Notes under the pieces: generated by a model
The model's database searches: none
What the model was told of the DNA's origin: nothing
What the model saw: only the letters and a program-made list of their open reading frames with translations
Assembly (NCBI GenBank): GCA_034408875.1
Contig: JAWXCJ010000222.1
Location: 1 to 6,492 of the forward strand
From: JANNHK01 sp034408875
GTDB lineage: Bacteria > Actinomycetota > Acidimicrobiia > IMCC26256 > PALSA-610
Length of the DNA: 6,492 bases
Direction: 5' to 3'
Program-made: the position numbers and the translations under genes
Part shown: positions 1 to 5,708 of the stretch, piece after piece
Layout of the letters: every line of letters begins with the position of its first letter
Numbering within the stretch: the stretch's first letter is position 1

Positions 1-396
1 CCGCCCCTCGACCTCGACGCCCCCGGCTCCGGTGTCGACGGGCGCTACGCGGAGCTCCCCCGCGATGCGCTGCCGCGCGCCGAGTGTCTGAGGGACGTCC
101 TCGAGCGCATGCTGCCGTGGTGGTACGACGCCATCGTCCCCGATCTCCGCACCGGCGCGACCGTGCTCGTCGCCGCCCACGGCAACTCCCTGCGGGGCCT
201 GGTGAAGCACCTCGACGGCATGACCGAAGACCAGGTCGTGGCCCTCAACCTCCCGACCGGTGAACCCCTCGTCTACGACCTCGACGACGACTTCCGCCCG
301 ACCGGCCCCGAGGGGCCCGGAGGCGTGAAAGGGCGTTACCTCGACCCGGTCCGGGCGGTCGAAAAAGCCGAAGCGGTCAAGAAGCAGGCCGGCTGA
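1..396 (+). CDS. gpmA: 2,3-bisphosphoglycerate-dependent phosphoglycerate mutase, C-terminal part (5' end outside window)
   Basis: This cytosolic glycolytic enzyme interconverts 3-phosphoglycerate and 2-phosphoglycerate through a phosphohistidine. The frame is open from base 1 to the TGA at 394-396, so 131 C-terminal residues are visible, roughly half of the usual ~230-250. The visible part follows the E. coli GpmA C-terminus closely: a PPLDLDAP stretch, GRYAELP, then LPRAECL, the strongly diagnostic AAHGNSLRGLVKHLD block, and LNLPTGEPLVYDLDDDFRP. The His of AAHGNS (codon 178-180) is the second active-site histidine of the family; the phosphorylated His of the RHG motif lies upstream of the window. 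The C-terminus has a short Gly/Pro-rich stretch before RYLDP and ends in a Lys-rich helix. The next gene starts 14 bases downstream on the same strand. The family call is very secure; only the start is unknown. Confidence 0.96.
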   Translation, partial: PPLDLDAPGSGVDGRYAELPRDALPRAECLRDVLERMLPWWYDAIVPDLRTGATVLVAAHGNSLRGLVKHLDGMTEDQVVALNLPTGEPLVYDLDDDFRPTGPEGPGGVKGRYLDPVRAVEKAEAVKKQAG

Positions 397-410
397 CCCG
401 AAGAGGATTC

Positions 411-1295
411 ATGGTGACGAGCATTCCGGCCCGTCTCGCGCTGGCCGCGGGCTTCCTCTCGGCGACCCTGGCCTACGGCGCGTGGACCACGACCCGCACC
501 GCCCTCGACCCCGACGCCACGAGCGAGGTCGCGGAGGAACTCCTGAACTCGGCGCCCGTGCAGGAAAACCTCGTCGCCGAGCTACAGAAGCAAGTCACCG
601 AGGCGGTCGAGTCGCAAACGGTCGACCCCGAAGTTGCACGCGCACTCACTGGCGCGCTCGAAGATCCGCGCCTCGTCGCCGCGTTCACGGCCGCGGTCAC
701 CGACCTGCACCGGAGCCTGCTCGAAGGCCGGACCGGCGAGATCACGCTCGACGTGACCGAAGTCACCGACGCGGTACGCGACGCGGTCGCGAGTGTCGAT
801 CCGGCGTTGGCCGCCGAGATCGACGATGCCGAGCCGATCAGACTCGACCTCGGCGACACGGAGATCCCCGCCATCAGCACGGCCGACGATCGCGCGCGCC
901 AAATCGTCGTCATCGCGACGTTGTGCGCGCTCGTGTTGCTCGCGCTCGGTGTGGCGTTGCACCCGTCGCAGCGCGACGCACTCGCGCGCATCGGCCGCCG
1001 CATCGCGTACCTCGCGATCGGCCCGGCGATTGCGTTCCTGCTCCTGCCGTGGATCCTGAGCATGCCCGAGAACGACGGTGCGAACATCGCCGGTTCCGTG
1101 CTCAAGGTGTACGGCGGCCGGGTCCTGCCGTCGGCCGCGGTGTTGGCCCTGTGCGGCATCGCGATGTGGATCACCGTCCGCCTCTGGCCGAAGGCCACGC
1201 CGGCGGAGAAGACGAAGGCGTGGTCGACAGCCGCGCCCCCCAACCCGTACGCCACAACCGCCGACGCCCGCCCGACCGAGCAGCTCTACATGTAG
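411..1295 (+). CDS. Membrane protein of unknown function, four predicted transmembrane segments
   Basis: I do not recognise a characterised family for this 294-residue protein. Hydrophobic segments lie at about residues 8-25, 164-184, 198-216 and 237-259. Residues ~30-160 are a charged, helix-prone region rich in Ala, Val, Glu and Asp, including the segment LDPDATSEVAEELLNSAPVQ. By topology this region probably lies outside the cytoplasm, between the first and second membrane helices. The C-terminal ~35 residues are Pro/Ala/Thr-rich and look disordered. The overall plan (N-terminal anchor, helical outer region, cluster of C-terminal membrane helices) resembles uncharacterised actinobacterial membrane proteins. 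The start is ATG 411, preceded by AGAGGA at 402-407; GTG at 414 is an equally plausible start. The 14-base gap after gpmA suggests co-transcription, but no functional link to glycolysis is visible. The gene is real, because codon use is consistent and the frame keeps clear membrane segments. Confidence 0.85.
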   Translation: MVTSIPARLALAAGFLSATLAYGAWTTTRTALDPDATSEVAEELLNSAPVQENLVAELQKQVTEAVESQTVDPEVARALTGALEDPRLVAAFTAAVTDLHRSLLEGRTGEITLDVTEVTDAVRDAVASVDPALAAEIDDAEPIRLDLGDTEIPAISTADDRARQIVVIATLCALVLLALGVALHPSQRDALARIGRRIAYLAIGPAIAFLLLPWILSMPENDGANIAGSVLKVYGGRVLPSAAVLALCGIAMWITVRLWPKATPAEKTKAWSTAAPPNPYATTADARPTEQLYM

Positions 1296-1418
1296 GCATC
1301 ACCAGAACCGCGTATTGGCCCACGGCCTTGGCCGCGGTGCCCAAAATGCGCGAAACTGACTCCTTCGGGTTGGGCGCAGGGGCTACCCGCAGTCCAGGCG
1401 GGGAGCGGAACGGCGGCG
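1296..1418. other. Intergenic spacer; probable transcription unit boundary
   Basis: This 123-base spacer is the longest non-coding stretch in the window. I see no convincing -10/-35 promoter, no operator and no RNA gene in it. It holds an imperfect inverted repeat near its left end, and a GGGGAG element at 1400-1405 upstream of the acyltransferase start. Because the other same-strand gaps are 14 and 6 bases, this spacer is the likeliest place for a terminator of the gpmA unit and a promoter for the acyltransferase-ligase unit. That role is inferred from spacing only. Confidence 0.5.
1315..1344 (+). terminator. Weak imperfect hairpin, possible terminator
   Basis: The segment begins TTGG and ends CCAA, and has CGGCC and GGCCG separated by TT at its centre, so it can fold into an interrupted stem 20 bases after the stop of the membrane-protein gene. 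There is no T-tract after it, only CCAAAATGCG. It is therefore not a classical intrinsic terminator. In GC-rich actinobacteria such T-less hairpins are sometimes proposed as terminators, but chance inverted repeats are common at this GC content. Confidence 0.2.
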
Positions 1419-4094
1419 GTGACTGGGGGACGGTTGCATCACGGGCGGATCTCCGCGCTCGACGGCATGCGTGGGCTCGCGGTCGCGGCCGTGCTGCTGT
1501 TCCACGCGGAGGCCGGCTGGGCGACGGGCGGATTCCTCGGCGTCAGCGCGTTCTTCACGCTGTCCGGGTTCCTCATCACGACCCTGCTGCTCACCGAACA
1601 GCGCGCGACCGACGGCATCGCGCTCGGCGCCTTCTGGGCCCGGCGGGCGCGCCGGCTGCTTCCCGCCGCCGCGATCGCGCTGGCCGGGATCGTCGCGTTC
1701 GGTGCGACGGTCGCCGACCCCGACCAGGTGCGCGACCTGCGCGGCGACGTCTTCGGCGCGCTCGCGTACGTCGCGAACTGGCGGTTCCTGTTCGACGGTC
1801 GCGCGTACTCCGAACTGTTCAGTTCTCCGTCGCCGGTGCAGCACTTCTGGTCGCTGGCGATCGAGGAGCAGTTCTACGTGGTGTTCCCGCTCGTGGTCGT
1901 CGCCGTCTTGAAGCTCGGTCGCGGCCGCGTGTTGCCGCTGGTGGCGACATTCGGTGTCGCCGCGATCGGCTCGGTCGTGCTGGGCCGCGTGCTCGCCGAC
2001 GATCCGATGCGCGTCTACTACGGCACCGACACTCGCTTGGTCGAGCTGCTCATCGGCTCGTTGCTCGCAATCGTGTGCATGCGGTGGTCGGGCGCGCCGA
2101 CCGATCGGGGCGGACGCGCGGTGCTCGGCGGCGCCGGCATCGCCGCGCTGGCCGTCCTCATGTGGTGGTGGGTGACGGTCGACCAGGCGGACCACTGGCT
2201 GTACGAGGGCGGCTTCGCCGTGCACGCGCTGCTCGTTGCCGTCGTCATCGCCGCGGTCCGGGTTCAGTCACCGCTCGCGCGTGGACTCTCGTTCCGCCCG
2301 CTCGTCGCGCTCGGCCTCATCTCGTACGGCGTCTACCTCTACCACTGGCCCATTTTCCTCTGGCTCTCCCCCGAGCGGCTCGACATTCCGTGGGCGGCGC
2401 TGCTCGCGCTCCGCCTCGCGGTCACGATCGCGATCGCGATCGCCTCGTATCACCTCGTCGAACAGCCGATCCGTCACCGCGCCCGCATCCGGGGCGCGTG
2501 GCCACGTGTCCTCACCCCCGCCGTCGCAGGCGGACTCGTCGTCGCGCTCGCGGTCGTCACCGCGTCACCACCGCCGCCGTCGTTTGTGCTCGAGCCGCTC
2601 TCGGATCGCGAACCGATCGCGATCACCCCGCGCGACACCCCGGACGTCGCGCCGCCCGTCACACCCGCCCCCGAGACGCCGGTGGTGCAGTACCACCGGC
2701 CCCTCGAGTCGGCGCGCCCACTCCGCGCGCTCGTCGTCGGCGACTCGGTCGGCGTCACGTTCGGACGCGGCCTCGAACTGTGGGCGGCCGAGACCGGTGC
2801 CGCGGTGGTTCGCAACGAAGCCGTGCCGTACTGCAGTCTCGGACGCGACCTTCCGCGCGCGCAACCGTTCGGTGCGCAAGACCCGGGCGCGGGGTGCGAG
2901 AACTGGGACGAAGAATGGCCGCGGATCGTCGACGAGTTCGACCCCGATGTCGTCTTCGTCATGTACACGATCTGGGAGGTGTTCCCGCGACAACTTCCGG
3001 GAGAGGACGACTACTCGCTCCCGGGCGACCCCGACCTCGACGCGTGGCAACTGTCGGAATACCAGGCCGCAACCGACGTCCTCGCGGCGCGGGGTGCGCC
3101 CGTCAATTGGTTCACGATCCCGTGTAGCGACGTGCGCATCGAAACGGGTGAACCGCTCTGGCACGTCAACCGGCGCCTGCTCCCCAAGCTGGCCGCGACG
3201 CGCGACGCGGCCCGCGTCATCGACCTCGACACCGAACTGTGCCCCGATGGCAATCCACCGACCGAGTACGCCGGTGTCGCCGGCTTCCGCCCCGACAACG
3301 CGCACTTCTCCGACGACGGTGCGCTCGCCGTAGCGCGCTGGGTAATGCAGACGGTGCAGGGTTCGCAACCACCGAACGCCGAACCGGCCACCGCGGCCGC
3401 CGCCGGCGCGCTGCACCGTGCCGTCGACAGCGCGCGCCCACTGCGCGTCATGGTCGTCGGCGACTCCGTCGGACTCACGCTGGGCCGCGGGTTCGAGTTG
3501 TGGGGGCGCGCGACCGAACGCATCACGGTTCACAACGCGGGCAAGAAGTTCTGCAGCCTCGGCCGGCACGCGCCACGCATCTCCGGCATCGTCGAAGACG
3601 AGCAGGGACCCGCTTGCGACGATTGGGAGAAGAACTGGGTGCGGGCTGTCGACGACTTCGATCCCGACGTGGTATTCGTGCTGTACACGATGTGGGAAGC
3701 GATCCCGCGCCAGGTGCCGGGCACGACCGAGTACAGCGAGCCGGGGAACGTGCGCTACGACGCGTGGCAGTTGTCGGAGTACGAGGCGGCGGCCGACGTG
3801 CTCTCGGCGCGGGGCGCACGCGTCGTGTGGCTCACCATCCCGTGCCTGCTGGACGCCGACAGCAGCGAGGGCAACCTGATCTGGAAGGTCAACCGCACGA
3901 TCAAACGCCTGTCGTACGCGCACTCGTCGGTCAGCGTCCTCGACCTCGACGCCGAACTCTGCCCCGAGCACACGTTTCGCAGCACGTACCGCGCCGTCGA
4001 CCCCGCGCGTCCCGACGGCGCGCACTTCTCCGACCCGGGCGCGTTCGCGGTCGCCGACTGGTTGATGGGACTCGTATTGCAAGACGTAGTCTGA
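1419..4094 (+). CDS. Acyltransferase-3 (OafA/YrhL-like) membrane protein with two tandem C-terminal SGNH domains
   Basis: This 891-residue protein probably transfers acyl groups from a cytoplasmic donor across the membrane onto a surface or periplasm-side glycan. Residues ~10-350 are an acyltransferase-3 domain. They show SALDGMRGLAVAAVLLFH with the R-x10-H pair (R18, H29), FFTLSGFLIT (45-54), ARRARRLLPA (74-83), FWSLAIEEQFY (143-153) and GVYLYHWPIF (304-313). A last membrane helix at ~366-382 and a Pro-rich linker lead to SGNH domain 1 (~431-646), then an Ala-rich linker and SGNH domain 2 (~671-886). Each SGNH copy has GDSVG (Ser443, Ser683), a D-x-x-H pair (D626/H629, D866/H869) and four cysteines. 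Known AT3-SGNH fusions normally have one SGNH domain and ~650 residues; here the extra copy explains the length. The GTG start has GGGGAG 13 bases upstream; TTG 1434 is an alternative start. The acyl group and the acceptor cannot be told from sequence. Confidence 0.93.
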   Translation: MTGGRLHHGRISALDGMRGLAVAAVLLFHAEAGWATGGFLGVSAFFTLSGFLITTLLLTEQRATDGIALGAFWARRARRLLPAAAIALAGIVAFGATVADPDQVRDLRGDVFGALAYVANWRFLFDGRAYSELFSSPSPVQHFWSLAIEEQFYVVFPLVVVAVLKLGRGRVLPLVATFGVAAIGSVVLGRVLADDPMRVYYGTDTRLVELLIGSLLAIVCMRWSGAPTDRGGRAVLGGAGIAALAVLMWWWVTVDQADHWLYEGGFAVHALLVAVVIAAVRVQSPLARGLSFRPLVALGLISYGVYLYHWPIFLWLSPERLDIPWAALLALRLAVTIAIAIASYHLVEQPIRHRARIRGAWPRVLTPAVAGGLVVALAVVTASPPPPSFVLEPLSDREPIAITPRDTPDVAPPVTPAPETPVVQYHRPLESARPLRALVVGDSVGVTFGRGLELWAAETGAAVVRNEAVPYCSLGRDLPRAQPFGAQDPGAGCENWDEEWPRIVDEFDPDVVFVMYTIWEVFPRQLPGEDDYSLPGDPDLDAWQLSEYQAATDVLAARGAPVNWFTIPCSDVRIETGEPLWHVNRRLLPKLAATRDAARVIDLDTELCPDGNPPTEYAGVAGFRPDNAHFSDDGALAVARWVMQTVQGSQPPNAEPATAAAAGALHRAVDSARPLRVMVVGDSVGLTLGRGFELWGRATERITVHNAGKKFCSLGRHAPRISGIVEDEQGPACDDWEKNWVRAVDDFDPDVVFVLYTMWEAIPRQVPGTTEYSEPGNVRYDAWQLSEYEAAADVLSARGARVVWLTIPCLLDADSSEGNLIWKVNRTIKRLSYAHSSVSVLDLDAELCPEHTFRSTYRAVDPARPDGAHFSDPGAFAVADWLMGLVLQDVV
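2709..3356 (+). repeat. SGNH domain repeat, copy 1 (intragenic duplication)
   Basis: This segment encodes residues ~431-646, starting at SARPLR and ending just after the Asp/His block and the ARWVMQ helix. It aligns with copy 2 at an offset of exactly 720 bases at both ends. By hand alignment, over half of the residues in the first ~137 positions are identical. The nucleophile motif is VVGDSVG (Ser443). The block II region reads NEA followed by VPYCSLGR (N466-C472), so the Gly present in copy 2 is replaced by Ala. The aromatic block FVMYTIWE (W519) stands where classical SGNH enzymes have GxND. The catalytic pair is D626 and H629. Cysteines are at 472, 493, 569 and 608. Confidence 0.9.
3429..4076 (+). 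repeat. SGNH domain repeat, copy 2 (intragenic duplication)
   Basis: This segment encodes residues ~671-886, again opening with SARPLR. Its key residues sit exactly 240 positions after those of copy 1: Ser683, W759, D866 and H869, with cysteines at 712, 733, 809 and 848. Block II reads NAG then KKFCSLGR, which keeps a Gly (G708) at the position usual for oxyanion-hole support. A local one-codon shift occurs near 3888 (offset 723) and is compensated before 3942. The two copies are therefore diverged but have no net length change. The protein ends 15 bases after this unit. Confidence 0.9.
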
Positions 4095-4100
4095 CCGCGT

Positions 4101-5708
4101 ATGGGTGACGTTCAAGAAGAGGGCTTGAGAGGCGATCTCGAGTTCGGGACGATTCCGGGACTGCTGTTCACAGCGGCGGAACGGCACGGTGCGGCCGCGG
4201 CCATCGAAGACGTCGACGCCGGGGTCACGCTGACGTTCGAGGAACTGCGCGACAACGCGCTGCACGCCGCCGGTGCCCTGATCGACGCGGGTATCGAGCC
4301 GGGTGACCGGCTCGCGATCTGGGCGCCGAACATCTGGGAGTGGGTCGTCGCCGGGCTCGGCATCCACTGCGCGGGGGGCGTGCTCGTGCCGCTCAACACC
4401 CGATTCAAGGGCGCCGAGGCCGCGCACGTATTGCGCCACAGCCGGGCCCGCATGCTGTTCACGGTGACCGATTTCCTCGACACCGACTACGTCGAGATGC
4501 TCACGCGCGCCGTCGATCTCGACACCGATCTGCCCCACCTCGAACGGATCGTGACGATTCGCGGCACGCACCCGCGCGCGCAGGTGTACGACGACTTCCT
4601 CGCGTCCGCTCACACCGACGCGACCGGCCGAGCGCAGGACGTGAAGCCCGACGACCTTTCCGACATGCTGTTCACCTCGGGCACCACGGGGGCACCCAAG
4701 GGCGTCATGACCACGCACGCGCAGAACTTGCGCGCGTTCCGCGACTGGGCCGACGTCGTCGGCCTGCGGACCGGCGACCGGTACCTCGTCGTCAATCCGT
4801 TCTTCCACGCGTTCGGCTACAAGGCGGGGTGGCTGTCCGCGCTCATGACGGGTGCGACCGTCCTCCCGCACCTCGCGTTCGATCCGGTGCAGGTGCTCGA
4901 GCGCATCCCGCGCGACCGCATCTCGATGCTGCCCGGGCCGCCCGCGCTGTTCCAGCAGATCCTCGCCCGCCCCGACCTCGACGCGTACGACCTCTCGACG
5001 TTACGGCTCGCGGTCACGGGTGCCGCGCCGACGCCGGTATCGCTCATCGAGGAGATGCGCACGCGGTTGGGGTTCGAGTCGGTGATCCGGGGCTACGGGC
5101 TCACGGAAGCGGCCGGGATCGCGACCATGGGCCGCCACGACGACGACCTCGAAACCATCGCAACCACCGACGGCCGCGCCATTCCCGGTATCGAAGTCGA
5201 GATCGTCGACGACGACGGCAAGGAAGTGCCGCGGGGCGAACCGGGCGAGGTCGTCATCCGCGGGTACAACGTCATGCTCGGCTACTTCGACCAGGCGGAC
5301 GAGACGGCCGAGACGATCGACGGCGACGGGTGGCTCCACACCGGTGACGTCGGCGTCATGGACGACCGCGGCTACATCCGCATCACCGATCGCATGAAGG
5401 ACATGTACATCGTCGGCGGATTCAACGCGTACCCGGCCGAGATCGAGGGCCTCATGGCCGCACACCCGCAGATCGCACAGGTCGCGATCGTCGGCGTGCC
5501 CGACGGCCGGCTCGGCGAGTGCGGCTGGGCGTTCGTCGTTCCCCGCGCGGGCGAGACGATCGTCGCTGCCGAACTCATCGCGTGGTGCCGCGAGACGATG
5601 GCGAACTACAAGGTGCCGCGCCAGGTCGTCGTCGTCGACGCGCTCCCGATGAACGCGAGCAACAAGGTGCTCAAGTACGAGTTGCGCGCCCGAGCGACGG
5701 ACAACTAG
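4101..5708 (+). CDS. Acyl-CoA synthetase (AMP-forming), FadD3-like
   Basis: This ANL-superfamily ligase activates a carboxylic acid with ATP to an acyl-adenylate, then forms the CoA thioester in the cytosol. At 535 residues it is full length. The P-loop-like core is LFTSGTTGAPKGV (S193 to K200). The aromatic/Glu motif is YGLTEAAG (Y332, E336). The adenylate-binding Asp lies in LHTGDVG (D416), the hinge and CoA-domain start in ITDRMKDMYIVGGFN (R431), and the C-terminal catalytic Lys is K522 in NASNKV. Features such as NPFFHAFGYKAG, MLPGPPALFQQ and LRLAVTGAAPTPV recall actinobacterial FadD3, which activates a steroid-degradation intermediate (HIP). The substrate here is not certain, because no steroid-catabolism neighbour is visible. 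The gene starts 6 bases after the acyltransferase stop with no clear Shine-Dalgarno, which suggests coupled translation. A TTG at 4125 after GAAGAGGG is a less likely start. Its stop overlaps that of the convergent gene. Confidence 0.94.
   Translation: MGDVQEEGLRGDLEFGTIPGLLFTAAERHGAAAAIEDVDAGVTLTFEELRDNALHAAGALIDAGIEPGDRLAIWAPNIWEWVVAGLGIHCAGGVLVPLNTRFKGAEAAHVLRHSRARMLFTVTDFLDTDYVEMLTRAVDLDTDLPHLERIVTIRGTHPRAQVYDDFLASAHTDATGRAQDVKPDDLSDMLFTSGTTGAPKGVMTTHAQNLRAFRDWADVVGLRTGDRYLVVNPFFHAFGYKAGWLSALMTGATVLPHLAFDPVQVLERIPRDRISMLPGPPALFQQILARPDLDAYDLSTLRLAVTGAAPTPVSLIEEMRTRLGFESVIRGYGLTEAAGIATMGRHDDDLETIATTDGRAIPGIEVEIVDDDGKEVPRGEPGEVVIRGYNVMLGYFDQADETAETIDGDGWLHTGDVGVMDDRGYIRITDRMKDMYIVGGFNAYPAEIEGLMAAHPQIAQVAIVGVPDGRLGECGWAFVVPRAGETIVAAELIAWCRETMANYKVPRQVVVVDALPMNASNKVLKYELRARATDN
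5705..5708. other. CTAG shared by the stop codons of two convergent genes
   Basis: The ligase stop TAG is at 5706-5708. The lytic transglycosylase stop TAG, read on the minus strand, is at 5705-5707. The palindrome CTAG thus provides both stops, and the genes overlap tail to tail by four bases. There is no room for an intergenic terminator, so any transcription end must lie inside one of the coding regions. Confidence 0.95.

Noticed and set aside
1467..1469. ATG as an alternative start of the acyltransferase
   Set aside because: It falls inside the conserved ALDGMRG motif of the AT3 family, so starting there would remove the beginning of the domain.
2425..2442. Three tandem CGATCG hexamers, containing GCGATCGC palindromes like the cyanobacterial HIP1 element
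   Set aside because: They encode alternating Ile-Ala in a membrane helix of the acyltransferase, and only a second short GATCG-rich patch is seen near 2606-2623. This is explained by codon choice, with no sign of a dispersed element.
482..3127. Long open frame (~880 codons) on the plus strand crossing the membrane protein and half of the acyltransferase
   Set aside because: Its product is extremely Arg-rich without any domain, and it overlaps two genes with clear membrane segments and motifs in other frames. Long stop-free shadow frames are expected at this GC content.
2565..4871. Long antisense open frame (~770 codons) opposite the SGNH repeats and the ligase start
   Set aside because: It spans a gene boundary on the opposite strand. 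Its composition is rich in Arg, Val, Asp and Glu, with repeats that only mirror the SGNH duplication, and no recognisable domain. It is a shadow of the real genes.
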